From the NCBI GenBank assembly GCA_031278545.1, contig JAITKF010000065.1, positions 1-61,055 on the forward strand: 61,055 bases of DNA, written 5' to 3'. Below the pieces are notes generated by a model. It saw only the letters and a list, made by a program, of their open reading frames with translations. It searched no databases and had not been told where the DNA came from. Below are positions 45,225 through 53,932 of the stretch, one piece after another. Source of the stretch: Prevotellaceae bacterium (GTDB lineage Bacteria; Bacteroidota; Bacteroidia; Bacteroidales; UBA932). How positions within the stretch are numbered: the first letter of the stretch is position 1; every line of letters starts with the position of its first letter. The position numbers were made by a program, and so were the translations under genes.

Positions 45225-45232
45225 TACTTTTG
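45225..45232 (+). promoter_or_regulatory. -7 element of the OsmC gene
   Basis: TACTTTTG, 25 nt before the ATG at 45258 and divergent from the mltG box, with 16 bp between them. Confidence 0.7.
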
Positions 45233-45257
45233 TTTTTATCATTTTATTACATTTAGT

Positions 45258-45662
45258 ATGACAACAATCCACACCACTTACGCCGGCCGGTTGCGTACCG
45301 AAATCCGGCACGCCGCGTCGGGGCAAACTATTATGACCGACGCGCCGACTGACAACCACGGTCAAGGCACGTTCATCTCGCCGACCGATATTTTTACGGC
45401 GTCTTACGCCAGTTGTATTTTCACGATTATGGGGATGGCTGCCGAAACGCACGGTTTCTCCATTGACGGCATGAGCGCCGAAACGACGAAAGAGATGGCC
45501 GATAGTCCGCGCCGTGTGGCGAAGGTCAGTATCGTCATCACTATGCCGCCCCGTAACTATTCCAAACGCGAACGACGCATCATCGAGGCCGTACCTCATA
45601 ATTGCCCCGTCGGACATAGTCTACATCCGGATATTGAAAAAGAGATTACGTTTAAATGGTGA
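45258..45662 (+). CDS. OsmC/Ohr family peroxide-scavenging protein
   Basis: 134 residues from the ATG at 45258; the longer frame from 45222 overlaps the promoter. Both redox cysteines of the family are present: TASYASCIFTIMG (about 53) and EAVPHNCPVGHSL (about 117). It probably reduces organic hydroperoxides in the cytoplasm with a thiol partner. The fold also contains family members of unknown function, so the exact substrate is not fixed. The SDR gene follows 74 bp downstream. Confidence 0.88.
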   Translation: MTTIHTTYAGRLRTEIRHAASGQTIMTDAPTDNHGQGTFISPTDIFTASYASCIFTIMGMAAETHGFSIDGMSAETTKEMADSPRRVAKVSIVITMPPRNYSKRERRIIEAVPHNCPVGHSLHPDIEKEITFKW

Positions 45663-45736
45663 TGCGTGCGTAAGGCGTTATTCGGCTTCCGGCAGCCGCA
45701 CCCAGCATCCAAAATCGAACACGATATCTGTCAATT

Positions 45737-46501
45737 ATGCGTAAAATAGCTTTCATCACCGGCGCTACGTCGGGCATTGGCGACGCCGTCGCACAGCGGC
45801 TGGCTGCCGAGTATTTTGATTTAATTATTACCGGTCGTCGCGGCGATCGTCTGACTGCACTGGCGGAGCGACTGACTGCTGAATGCGGCGTGGATATCCT
45901 GCCGTTATGCTTCGACGTGCGCAATCCGCAGCAGGTCGAAGCATATATCGGCGACTTGCCTGAACGCTGGCAGGCTGTTGATGTGCTGGTGAATAATGCC
46001 GGATTAGCTGTCGGACTTAAACTCGTACACGAAGGTCTGCTCGAAGACTGGGAACGGATGATCAACACAAATCTCAAAGGGCTGCTTTATGTAACGCGCC
46101 TCGTAGCGTCCTACATGATTGCCCGCCAGCGGGGACACATTATTAATATCGGCTCGATTGCCGGCCGCGAGGTGTACGCCGGTGGGAATGTCTATTGTGC
46201 TACAAAGTACGCCGTCGACGCTCTCACGAAGGGCTTGCGGATGGAACTGCTGCCGTATGGTATCAAGGTGTCGCAGGTCGCGCCGGGGGCGGTGGAGACG
46301 GATTTTTCACTCGTGCGATTCAAGGGCGACCGTCGCCGCGCCGATAATGTATACAAAGGCTTTGAGCCGTTGCGCGCCGTTGATATTGCCGACGTCATCG
46401 CGTACATGGTTAGTTGTCCGCCGCACGTCAATATAGCGGATGTACTGGTATTACCGGCGGCTCAGGCGTCGGCATCGCTATTTGAGAGAAGGGATGAGTG
46501 A
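45737..46501 (+). CDS. SDR family NAD(P)-dependent oxidoreductase (YdfG-like)
   Basis: 254 residues. Cofactor loop ITGATSGIGDAVA (about 7-19), NNAGLAVG (about 85), and the catalytic Ser/Tyr/Lys in IGSIAGREVYAGGNVYCATKYAV. The pattern VAPGAVETDFSLVRF is typical of the YdfG group, which oxidises 3-hydroxy acids such as serine or 3-hydroxypropionate. The substrate is inferred from the subgroup only. Its last 40 bp overlap the convergent mnmD. Confidence 0.88.
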   Translation: MRKIAFITGATSGIGDAVAQRLAAEYFDLIITGRRGDRLTALAERLTAECGVDILPLCFDVRNPQQVEAYIGDLPERWQAVDVLVNNAGLAVGLKLVHEGLLEDWERMINTNLKGLLYVTRLVASYMIARQRGHIINIGSIAGREVYAGGNVYCATKYAVDALTKGLRMELLPYGIKVSQVAPGAVETDFSLVRFKGDRRRADNVYKGFEPLRAVDIADVIAYMVSCPPHVNIADVLVLPAAQASASLFERRDE

Positions 46502-47220
46502 GGTTTTACAGCACGCAGCATATGCCGTTTTCCTGCCGCGCCGGGCAGTCGTTGGAGTTCAAATCCGGCTTGCCGCAAGGCTGTTTTGACGGCGCCTTTG
46601 GCGGAATAAGTAACCAGCGCTCCGCCGTCGGAGAGACTGTTGTATAGTTTACGGAAGATAGTTGCTGTCCACAGTTCTGGTTGGACGCTTGGGGCGAAGG
46701 CGTCGAAGTATATCCCGTCGAATAGTCCGTCGGGCTCATAGGCGCACAAGTCGACGCGGCGTTTACAGAGCGAGAAATGCGGCGAGAGCCGTTGTTCCTG
46801 CTCCCATGCGAGATTGTGCAGGTGCATAAATCGGCAGCTGTCGGGCAGGCGCAATGTCTCGGCATAATTCAAAGATGTGACGATTTCCAGCGGAAGCGGG
46901 TACTTTTCAATGGCTTCGTAGTATATGTCCGTGCGGCTGTGTTCCGCTTCGAGCATTGTGAGCAATGCATTCAATCCTGTCCCGAAGCCTGCTTCGAGTA
47001 TTCGTCGCGACGTGTGCGGCGCGTCTTTACAGATGTAGCGTAATCCCGCCTCAATATATACGTGCAGCGATTCCTGCACCGCTCCGTTTACCGAATGGTA
47101 ATGTTCGTTCAATGCCGGCAGGTAGAGAGTATACGAGCCATCGGCGGTGGAGACTATCCGGCAGCGGGGATGGCCGTCGGCGGCGGGTGTCTGTGAAGCA
47201 TTCCACGGGGAGTTATTCAT
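46462..47220 (-). CDS. mnmD: tRNA mnm5s2U34 methyltransferase MnmD
   Basis: 252 residues of the DUF752-type methyltransferase. SAM-binding EAGFGTGLNALLTMLEAE (about 77-94) and YFDAFAPSVQPELWT (about 170-185) are the diagnostic blocks. It methylates 5-aminomethyl-2-thiouridine at the wobble position and is the stand-alone form of the MnmC N-terminal domain. Its start overlaps the miaB stop by 8 bp, so translation is probably coupled. It overlaps the SDR gene at its 3' end. Confidence 0.9.
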   Translation of the reverse strand: MNNSPWNASQTPAADGHPRCRIVSTADGSYTLYLPALNEHYHSVNGAVQESLHVYIEAGLRYICKDAPHTSRRILEAGFGTGLNALLTMLEAEHSRTDIYYEAIEKYPLPLEIVTSLNYAETLRLPDSCRFMHLHNLAWEQEQRLSPHFSLCKRRVDLCAYEPDGLFDGIYFDAFAPSVQPELWTATIFRKLYNSLSDGGALVTYSAKGAVKTALRQAGFELQRLPGAAGKRHMLRAVKPHSSLLSNSDADA

Positions 47221-48604
47221 TATTCATTCCGGTTACTTCGCCTATCAATGTGGCCGACGTGCATGTTGTTATTTTTACGGGGACATAATCTCCCGCTTTA
47301 AATTTAGCTTTGGGAAATACAGTGACTTTATTGTGCGACGTCCGTCCAAAGAGGAAGGCGTCCGAGCGTTTGGAGTTTCCTTCGGCTAATACGATAAATA
47401 TTTTGCCGACATCACGGCGGTTGCTTTCGAGCGACAGTTGGTTTTGGAGGGCGATAATTTCATTGAGGCGGCGGGTTTTGATTTCCGTCGGCACGTCGTC
47501 GGGATAATGGCGGGCGGCTTTGGTACCGGGGCGTTCGGAATAGCGGAACATAAATGCGGCGTCGTATTCTGCCTCGCGCATTAGCGAGAGGGTTTGTGCG
47601 TGGTCATCGTCGGTTTCGCTGCAGAAGCCGGCGATGATATCGGTTGTAATGGCGCATTCGGGGATGATTTCGCGGATTTTGGCGAGGCGTTCCATGTAGT
47701 GTTCCCGCGAGTATCCGCGGCGCATTTTTTCCAATATCCGGCTACTGCCCGACTGTACTGGCAGGTGGATATGATTGCAGATATTCGGGTACATGGCGAT
47801 GGTGTAGAGCACGTCGTTGTGCATGTCCTTCGGGTGTGATGTAGAGAAGCGCACGCGTAGCGACGGGTCTTCGAGGGCGACTCGTTCGAGCAGTCGTGCA
47901 AAGGTGATTGTTTTACTTTCGGCAGCGGCGGGTTCGCAGTAGGAGTTGACGTTTTGACCTAAGAGGGTTACTTCGCGGTAGCCATTTTGCAAGAGTGTGC
48001 GCACCTCGCGGAGGATGGTTTCGGAGGGGCGGCTGCGTTCGGCGCCGCGCGTGTAGGGGACTACGCAGTATGCGCATACGTTGTTGCATCCGCGCATGAT
48101 TGATACGAAAGCCGTAACGCCGTTTTTGTCTGTTCGCACGGGCGAGATGTCGGCGTATGTTTCTTCGCGCGAGAGGAGGGTATTGACGCCTTGTTGCCCG
48201 CTTTCGGCGTTATGCACTAATTGGGGGAGTGTGCGGTAGGCGTCGGGGCCTGCGACGAGGTCGACCGTACCGTTTTCGAGCAGTTGTTCTTTGAGTCGTT
48301 CGGCCATGCAGCCCAGCACGCCTACGATGAGTCCGGGCATGCGTTGTTTTTGCAGGCGGAAGAGGTCGAGTCGTCCTCGGACACGCTGTTCGGCGTTGTC
48401 GCGCACCGAGCAGGTGTTGATAAGGACGACGTCGGCGTCGGCCATGTGGTCGGTTATCGTAAATCCTGCCTGCTGCATAATGGCGGCGACCACTTCGCTA
48501 TCGCTGACGTTCATTTGGCAGCCGTAAGTTTCGATATAAAGGCGCCGGGAACGATTGGGGGTTACGGGGGAGTTAAAGCGCGTATAGTCAATTTCTTTTT
48601 TCAT
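47213..48604 (-). CDS. miaB: tRNA-2-methylthio-N6-dimethylallyladenosine synthase
   Basis: 463 residues. The N-terminal UPF0004 domain carries ETYGCQMNVSDSE and the further cysteines of the auxiliary cluster. The radical-SAM CxxxCxxC is in MRGCNNVCAYCVVPYTRG (about 160), and a TRAM domain forms the last 65 residues. It methylthiolates i6A37 of tRNAs reading UNN codons. It abuts yggS with no gap and overlaps mnmD, in a tRNA-modification-rich operon. Confidence 0.96.
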   Translation of the reverse strand: MKKEIDYTRFNSPVTPNRSRRLYIETYGCQMNVSDSEVVAAIMQQAGFTITDHMADADVVLINTCSVRDNAEQRVRGRLDLFRLQKQRMPGLIVGVLGCMAERLKEQLLENGTVDLVAGPDAYRTLPQLVHNAESGQQGVNTLLSREETYADISPVRTDKNGVTAFVSIMRGCNNVCAYCVVPYTRGAERSRPSETILREVRTLLQNGYREVTLLGQNVNSYCEPAAAESKTITFARLLERVALEDPSLRVRFSTSHPKDMHNDVLYTIAMYPNICNHIHLPVQSGSSRILEKMRRGYSREHYMERLAKIREIIPECAITTDIIAGFCSETDDDHAQTLSLMREAEYDAAFMFRYSERPGTKAARHYPDDVPTEIKTRRLNEIIALQNQLSLESNRRDVGKIFIVLAEGNSKRSDAFLFGRTSHNKVTVFPKAKFKAGDYVPVKITTCTSATLIGEVTGMNNE

Positions 48605-49267
48605 TTAGTGTGTAAATAATAGTGTCCCGATTCGGATCATTGTACTGCCTTCCTCGATGGCGATTGTGTAGTCGCCGGACATTCCCATTGAGCGTTCGCA
48701 GAAGGCGGGGTTGTCGAGGAATGCCGTTTGTTTCATTTCTGCGAACAGTTGGCGCAGGGTACGAAATTCCGCCCGTATTTGCGCCGTATTGTCCGTAAGC
48801 GTGGCCATACCCATCAGGCCGGCGATTTGGAGGTGTGGCAGGGTGGTAAAGAAGCCTTCGGCGGACAGTTGGCGCAGGTGGTCGGGCATGAAGCCAAATT
48901 TCGTCGGTTCTTGCGCGATGCGCACTTGCAGGAGGCAACGTTGTACACATTGGCGACGTTGCGCTTCGTCGTTCAGTGTACGCAGGAGGGCGGGGCTGTC
49001 GCCCGAATGGATGGTATGCGCCAGTCCGCAGACGAGTTTCACTTTATTTGATTGCAGGTGACCGATGAAATGCCATTCGATATCGGCGGGCAGTTGTGCC
49101 GCTTTTTCGCGCAACGCTTGCGGACGGCTTTCGCCGAACGCCCGCTGTCCGGCCGCGTATGCTTCGCGAATGGCTGCGAGAGGCTGTGTTTTCGACACGG
49201 CGATCAGCGTCACATTCGCCGGCGAGGTTGTCTGCCTGATATCCTTCAACCGTTCTCTGATAGTCAT
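48605..49267 (-). CDS. yggS: YggS/PLPBP family pyridoxal-phosphate-binding protein
   Basis: 220 residues. The PLP-lysine block TLIAVSKTQPLAAI (about 20-33) and FGESRPQALREK, FIGHLQSNKVK and SMGMSGDYTIAIEEGSTMIR (given in part: SMGMSGDY, EEGSTMIRIG) are the family signatures. It is a PLP homeostasis protein without known catalysis. It lies 14 bp after the SPOR gene and directly before miaB. Confidence 0.94.
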   Translation of the reverse strand: MTIRERLKDIRQTTSPANVTLIAVSKTQPLAAIREAYAAGQRAFGESRPQALREKAAQLPADIEWHFIGHLQSNKVKLVCGLAHTIHSGDSPALLRTLNDEAQRRQCVQRCLLQVRIAQEPTKFGFMPDHLRQLSAEGFFTTLPHLQIAGLMGMATLTDNTAQIRAEFRTLRQLFAEMKQTAFLDNPAFCERSMGMSGDYTIAIEEGSTMIRIGTLLFTH

Positions 49268-49281
49268 GATTTGCGTACCGG

Positions 49282-49767
49282 TTATTCGACGTCTTGCGGC
49301 CCGGCGTTGTCGATAATGACCCGTTCGCGGTCGCGTTGTGCGGACAAGCTGTTGACAGGGCAGGTGATGATAAACGCCAGCGGGTAGTCGGCTTTGATGG
49401 ACTCCAGAAAACGCATGGCCTCCGAGCGCGTCCGGAAATCGCCGACGGCTACGCGGAAATATAAGTCCTCGAAGCTATAGTATACCGCCACCTCCGGATG
49501 CGCCGCGGCGAAGGCCATCGCGATGGTCGACGACTGTTGGCGCGCATGCTGCCCGTTATCGAAGAACAGCCGGACGCGGTAGCCTTTTGTTTTCCGGAAT
49601 TGACGTTGCTCGATACCGGTGCGCATGGCGTCTTCAATCGATCGTTCTTGCAGGATAGTAATCGCCGCACCGGCACGCAACGTTGCAAATATCGACGTGT
49701 CGACCGCTTGTGCCGATGCGGTATTCGCCGCGGCGAAGCACCATAATAAAAATATATTGTATTTCAT
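49282..49767 (-). CDS. Secreted SPOR-like domain protein
   Basis: 161 residues from the ATG at 49767, which gives a clean signal peptide (MKYNIFLLWCFAAANTASAQ). The C-terminal part (about 85-150) shows the SPOR-type pattern GYRVRLFFDNG, then LYFRVAVGDFRTRSEAMRFL. SPOR domains bind denuded glycan strands at division sites. An alternative start at 49806 overlaps the previous stop as ATGA and would add 13 residues; it cannot be ruled out. Confidence 0.75.
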   Translation of the reverse strand: MKYNIFLLWCFAAANTASAQAVDTSIFATLRAGAAITILQERSIEDAMRTGIEQRQFRKTKGYRVRLFFDNGQHARQQSSTIAMAFAAAHPEVAVYYSFEDLYFRVAVGDFRTRSEAMRFLESIKADYPLAFIITCPVNSLSAQRDRERVIIDNAGPQDVE

Positions 49768-49802
49768 ATTCTCACTACATAATTTGATTATTCGACGGCG
49801 GC

Positions 49803-50282
49803 TCATAGCCCGTCGTCCACCAATTGCTTCAACGTCCGGTTTTGCACCTGCAACGTCCGGTTCCAGCAGCCCGCCTTAACCCGCAGGCTTCCGTTGAGCA
49901 GCAGGCGATCCAGCTCCGCCTCAATCGTACGGACATTGACGCTGCCGATGAGCGCCAGCCAGTCGGTGATCTGCAACTCAAGCGGGACGGACAACACCGC
50001 CACCGTCTGCGCCGGCGCCGACGCCTCCTCCCTCAAACGCAGGCGGGCAAACACCACGCTGTCGGCCGACACGTCAAAATCCGCCGCCCGGAGGCGAATC
50101 GCCTGCCGCGTCGGGTTCGTTATCTTCAGCGACGCACTGATGTAGATTTTCGACGTACCGACCATCCTCAGACTGTCAATCTGGAAATCGTCAAAGTGAA
50201 CCTCCCTGAAATCTGTCGTACAACCGGCAGCGGCGGCCGCCACCCACGACAGGAAAAAACCGATGCGAATCATTCTTTTCAT
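49803..50282 (-). CDS. Lipoprotein with LEA type 2-like domain
   Basis: 159 residues from the ATG at 50282. The signal peptide ends AAAAAGC, a good lipobox with Cys at 21. The rest has the LEA-2/WHy-like pattern of alternating strands with LKITNPTRQAIRLRAADFDV, a fold seen in desiccation and envelope proteins. The exact role is unknown. It heads the five-gene minus-strand run that ends with mnmD. The longer frame to 50435 passes through the promoter and is rejected. Confidence 0.75.
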   Translation of the reverse strand: MKRMIRIGFFLSWVAAAAAGCTTDFREVHFDDFQIDSLRMVGTSKIYISASLKITNPTRQAIRLRAADFDVSADSVVFARLRLREEASAPAQTVAVLSVPLELQITDWLALIGSVNVRTIEAELDRLLLNGSLRVKAGCWNRTLQVQNRTLKQLVDDGL

Positions 50283-50305
50283 ATCCTCTTCTTTATAACA
50301 GGAAA

Positions 50306-50313
50306 CAAAAGTA
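50306..50313 (-). promoter_or_regulatory. -7 element of the LEA2-SPOR-yggS-miaB-mnmD run
   Basis: CAAAAGTA reads TACTTTTG on the minus strand, 23 nt before the ATG at 50282. Confidence 0.7.
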
Positions 50314-50520
50314 CGAAAATAATTTTGAACAACCTCCGGCATGTTACCGGAATGCCGCATGCGTTTCCCGACATCCACCGTGCCACGCCGGCGCGCACGC
50401 CACATCGCCGGACGAGGCGGTCCCCAGCGCCGCATTCCCGCAGGGAAACAGCGGCCAATACCCCTCTCAACCCCCGAAATGAAAATAAGTAAAAAAATAG
50501 TATTTCTTTAAAAAAACTAC

Positions 50521-50528
50521 TATCTTTG
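50521..50528 (+). promoter_or_regulatory. -7 element upstream of the prolyl oligopeptidase
   Basis: TATCTTTG, about 285 nt before the chosen ATG at 50814, so the leader would be long. Confidence 0.5.
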
Positions 50529-50613
50529 TCGTACTTTTTAAAACAGACACCCGCGATGCAAACGAAACAAACGAACGATGGCCAGCAAAACGCCCCCGGA
50601 ATCTTGAAAAAGA

Positions 50614-50683
50614 TTTCGTCAGTCAACGGACATCTGCCCCATTTTTGGGAAAACGTTTCGTCAGCCAACGAACAACCGTCCCA
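50614..50683 (+). repeat. Two-copy repeat with 42-bp period
   Basis: TTTCGTCAGTCAACGGACAT at 50614 and TTTCGTCAGCCAACGAACAA at 50656 begin two 28-bp units with 23 identical positions. On the minus strand each period encodes a 14-residue CPLTDE/CSLADE-type unit. Confidence 0.7.
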
Positions 50684-50813
50684 CAGCACGATATGCATAT
50701 TATTTACATCAAGTATTCTTTTATTAATTCGTTCAAAGTTTATCAGCCGGTCTTCTTCTTTTATCCCACCGGTAACTCGCAAAAAAAATATACACAAACC
50801 ATCCCCCCCTGTC

Positions 50814-52970
50814 ATGAATAAAAAAAACCGCTACACCACCCGCATTCCCCGTCACGCTTTCTACATTATCCTTTACGCCTCCTCGCTAATGTTACTCAAC
50901 TGCGCACAACAACCAGCCCTCACCTACCCCGACACCGCAACAGTCGACCACATTGATACCTACTTCGGCATCGACGTGCCCGACCCCTACCGCTGGCTCG
51001 AAGACGACCGCTCGGAAGCCACCGCCGCATGGATACAAGCCGAAAACAATATCACATTCGACTACCTCGCACGCATCCCCTTTCGCGAATCCATTCGCAA
51101 AGCCCTGACGGAAATATGGAACTACCCGAAACAAAGCCTGCCGGCAAAACACGGTACAAAATACTTCCAAACTAAAAACGACGGCCTGCAAAACCAATCC
51201 GTACTCTATATCATTGACAGCCTCACAGGCCCGCCACGCGTATTCCTCGACCCTAACACCCTCTCGGACGAAGGAACAACCCGACTGGGTAACATCAGCG
51301 TATCGAACAACCACCGCTACGTAGCCTACACCCTCTCGACCGCCGGCTCAGACTGGCGGGAAATACATGTGAAAGACATTGAGGGGCACGACCTGTCCGA
51401 CGTTATCCGGTGGGTAAAATTCACCGGCGTCTCATGGCACGGCGACGGCTTCTACTATAGCGGCTACGATGCACCCAAAGGCAGCGCGCTCTCAGAACAA
51501 AACCAATTCAACAAAATATACTACCACCGCCTGGGCACTCCACAATCCGACGACAAAATCATCTACAGCGATACCAAAAACCCGCTACGCTACAACACCG
51601 TCTTCACAACCGACGACGAACGGTTTCTCATCCTCAGCATATCGGCCGGAACCGACGGCAACACCCTCGCCATACGTCCCGCAAATACTCCGAAAGCCGC
51701 CTTCATCCCAATCACGCCGGCACGATTCGACTACGAGTTTAACGTGATCGACAACTTCGACGACGCCATTTACATCCACACCAACCACAACGCTCCACGC
51801 TACAAACTGATGAAAGTAACCCTCCGCGCCGGACAACCGGTATGGGAAACCGTCATCCCCGAAAACGCCGACGTACTGGAATGGGTACGTATCGCCGGCA
51901 ATAAAATCATTGCCGGATACCTGCACAACGCCTATTCGCAACTATTCATCCTCGACAAAGACGGACAAGCAAAAACCGAACTGGCGCTCCCCGGCATCGG
52001 CAGCATCGGCGGACTGACCGGCACGAAAAACAATAACGAAGTATTCTACTCATTCTCGTCGTACGCCACGCCCCCGACCACCTTCCGCATTGCCGACATC
52101 CGCACGCCAACACCCGAACTATACCATGAAACACAACTGAACATCAAACCGAGTAAATATATAACAGAACAGGCATGGTTTGAAAGCAAAGACGGCACAC
52201 AAGTCCCAATGTTTATCGTCTACAAGGACGGCATACGGCGTAACGGAAAAAATCCGACGCTACTGTACGGCTACGGCGGATTCAACCAGAGCCTGACACC
52301 CGGATTCAGCATCTCCAACATGTTATTTCTGGAAAACGGCGGAATATATGCTGTAGCGAACCTCCGCGGCGGTGGAGAATTCGGCAGCGAATGGCACAAG
52401 GCCGGCACACGACTGCAAAAACAAAATGTATTCGACGATTTTATCGCTGCCGCCGAATATCTGATTCGAGAAAAATATACCTCATCCAACCGGCTGGCCA
52501 TCCGCGGCGGCTCGAACGGCGGACTGCTCGTAGGCGCGTGCATGACGCAACGCCCCGAACTGTTTAAAGTAGCCTTACCGGCGGTAGGCGTCATGGACAT
52601 GCTACGCTTCCACAAATTTACCGTCGGCTGGGGATGGGTCGACGACTACGGCTCGATCGAAGAAAGCGAAGAACAGTTTACCTGCCTGCTGGGCTACTCA
52701 CCACTGCACAACATCCGCGCGGGCGTATGCTATCCGGCCACGCTGATCACCACTGCCGACCACGACGACCGCGTCGTACCCGCACACTCATTCAAGTTTG
52801 CCGCCACCCTGCAAGCCGCGCAGACCTGCCTCAACCCGACATTAATCCGCATCCAAACCATGTCGGGACATGGCGCCTCCTCTACCAGCAAAGCCATCGA
52901 AGAATATACGGATATGTGGGCCTTTACATTCTATAACTTGGGAATAACATTCGAGGGGCCAAAGCAGTAA
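50814..52970 (+). CDS. Prolyl oligopeptidase family (S9A) serine peptidase
   Basis: 718 residues from the ATG at 50814. The N-terminus has a signal sequence ending LMLLNC, a weak lipobox because Asn precedes the Cys. The propeller domain starts DPYRWLEDDRSEAT. The catalytic domain has Ser in RGGSNGGLLVGA (about 565), Asp in DHDDRVVPAHSF and His in SGHGASSTSK. It cleaves after proline in short peptides, probably in the periplasm. Codon use is strongly A/C-rich compared with the genes to the left. Confidence 0.92.
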   Translation: MNKKNRYTTRIPRHAFYIILYASSLMLLNCAQQPALTYPDTATVDHIDTYFGIDVPDPYRWLEDDRSEATAAWIQAENNITFDYLARIPFRESIRKALTEIWNYPKQSLPAKHGTKYFQTKNDGLQNQSVLYIIDSLTGPPRVFLDPNTLSDEGTTRLGNISVSNNHRYVAYTLSTAGSDWREIHVKDIEGHDLSDVIRWVKFTGVSWHGDGFYYSGYDAPKGSALSEQNQFNKIYYHRLGTPQSDDKIIYSDTKNPLRYNTVFTTDDERFLILSISAGTDGNTLAIRPANTPKAAFIPITPARFDYEFNVIDNFDDAIYIHTNHNAPRYKLMKVTLRAGQPVWETVIPENADVLEWVRIAGNKIIAGYLHNAYSQLFILDKDGQAKTELALPGIGSIGGLTGTKNNNEVFYSFSSYATPPTTFRIADIRTPTPELYHETQLNIKPSKYITEQAWFESKDGTQVPMFIVYKDGIRRNGKNPTLLYGYGGFNQSLTPGFSISNMLFLENGGIYAVANLRGGGEFGSEWHKAGTRLQKQNVFDDFIAAAEYLIREKYTSSNRLAIRGGSNGGLLVGACMTQRPELFKVALPAVGVMDMLRFHKFTVGWGWVDDYGSIEESEEQFTCLLGYSPLHNIRAGVCYPATLITTADHDDRVVPAHSFKFAATLQAAQTCLNPTLIRIQTMSGHGASSTSKAIEEYTDMWAFTFYNLGITFEGPKQ

Positions 52971-53022
52971 AAAAAGAAGTTAGCAAAACATATCGATTTT
53001 GTGCATCATAATGAAGACGTCT

Positions 53023-53058
53023 CCCGATGAGCAGTTACACTCATCGGGGGATGCTGAT
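53023..53058 (+). terminator. Probable terminator of the peptidase gene
   Basis: CCCGATGAG (53023-53031) and CTCATCGGG (53040-53048) form a perfect 9-bp stem with an 8-nt loop; the following GGATGCTGATTTT has only a short T-run. Confidence 0.65.
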
Positions 53059-53111
53059 TTTATAAACTGCCTGCGCCGGATGTTGACCATTCCCAATTCA
53101 AAAAAAAATAC

Positions 53112-53119
53112 TACCTTTG
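53112..53119 (+). promoter_or_regulatory. -7 element of tRNA-Val
   Basis: TACCTTTG ends 7 nt before the first base of the mature tRNA. Confidence 0.75.
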
Positions 53120-53126
53120 CATCCCC

Positions 53127-53201
53127 GAACTGTTAGCTCAGTTGGTTTAGAGCGCTGCCTTGACAGGGCAGAGGTCGCCGGTTCGACCCCGGCACAGTTC
53201 A
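53127..53201 (+). tRNA. tRNA-Val, anticodon GAC
   Basis: 75 nt with all arms complete: acceptor GAACTGT/ACAGTTC, D-stem GCTC/GAGC, anticodon stem CTGCC/GGCAG around the loop TTGACAG (anticodon GAC) and T-stem GCCGG/CCGGC with loop TTCGACC. Discriminator A at 53201. CCA is not encoded (ACTA follows). Confidence 0.96.
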
Positions 53202-53219
53202 CTAACCCCCTACCCTTTT

Positions 53220-53930
53220 ATGCACTCCCCCATTCTCACTGCGATACGCGAAGCGCTCAACGCCCACGCCGATGCCCATACCGCCGCATCTATCCAACGT
53301 TTATTTAAAGAAGAAGTGAAAACCTGCGGCATTCCGACGCCTGTTGTCCGTAATATCGCCCGTGCGCATTTCCGGATGATACGTGATACGCCTAAAGCCG
53401 ATATTTTTGCGCTGTGCGAAGTCCTATGGCAATCGGGATACATGGAAGAAATTACAGTCGCGTGTGACTGGTGCTATGCGGTGCGCCGTCAGTTTACGAC
53501 GGACGACCATCATATATTTGCACAGTGGATAGACCGCTATGTAGACAATTGGGCGGCGTGCGATACGTTATGTACGACGTCGGTCGGGACGCTGATAGAA
53601 ATGTATACCGACACAGCGCAGGAACTATACCGCTGGACGCAATCAGACAACCGCTGGATGAAGCGGGCGGCGGCCGTCGCACTCATCACACCCGCCCGCA
53701 AAGGTCTCTTGCTCAATATAGTCTTTGACATTGTCGACCGGCTGCTAACCGACCCCGACGATATGGTACAGAAAGGCTATGGCTGGCTGCTAAAAGTCGC
53801 CGGCCAAAGGCATGAACAGGAAGTCGCCCGCTATGTACTCTCCCACAAAGCCCGCATGCCACGCACCGCCTACCGGTATGCCATTGAAAAATGGCCGCCG
53901 GCACTACGGACGGAAGCAATGAAAAAATAA
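53220..53930 (+). CDS. DNA alkylation repair protein (AlkD-like)
   Basis: 236 residues from the ATG at 53220; the longer frame would start inside the tRNA. It consists of HEAT-like helical repeats with the family blocks ARAHFRMIRDTPKAD, WVDNWAACDTLC-like DRYVDNWAACDTL (about 110) and SDNRWMKRAAAVALI (about 150). AlkD-type glycosylases remove N3- and N7-alkylated purines without flipping the base. It lies 18 bp after the tRNA and could be read from the same promoter. Confidence 0.88.
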   Translation: MHSPILTAIREALNAHADAHTAASIQRLFKEEVKTCGIPTPVVRNIARAHFRMIRDTPKADIFALCEVLWQSGYMEEITVACDWCYAVRRQFTTDDHHIFAQWIDRYVDNWAACDTLCTTSVGTLIEMYTDTAQELYRWTQSDNRWMKRAAAVALITPARKGLLLNIVFDIVDRLLTDPDDMVQKGYGWLLKVAGQRHEQEVARYVLSHKARMPRTAYRYAIEKWPPALRTEAMKK

Positions 53931-53932
53931 AT

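Larger units (their letters stand above)
50314..50813. other. Intergenic region upstream of the prolyl oligopeptidase
   Basis: No gene is assigned. A GC-rich stretch (50340-50480) is followed by TATCTTTG at 50521, a two-unit 42-bp-period repeat (50614-50683) and about 130 bp of leader before the ATG at 50814. The peptidase frame is open from 50526, so an N-terminally extended protein from the ATG at 50555 is formally possible but would bury the signal peptide. Confidence 0.5.

Noticed and set aside
45177-45617. N-terminal extension of MltG by up to 147 residues
   Set aside because: The extension crosses the divergent OsmC gene and promoters on both strands; the membrane anchor begins at the ATG at 45176.
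50526-50813. N-terminal extension of the prolyl oligopeptidase
   Set aside because: It starts inside the -7 element, has low-complexity content including a DNA repeat, and would bury the signal sequence that begins at 50814.
50279-50815. Minus-strand ORF of 178 codons
   Set aside because: It overlaps the LEA2 promoter and the peptidase leader, and its repetitive part mirrors the 42-bp DNA repeat; no domain was recognised.
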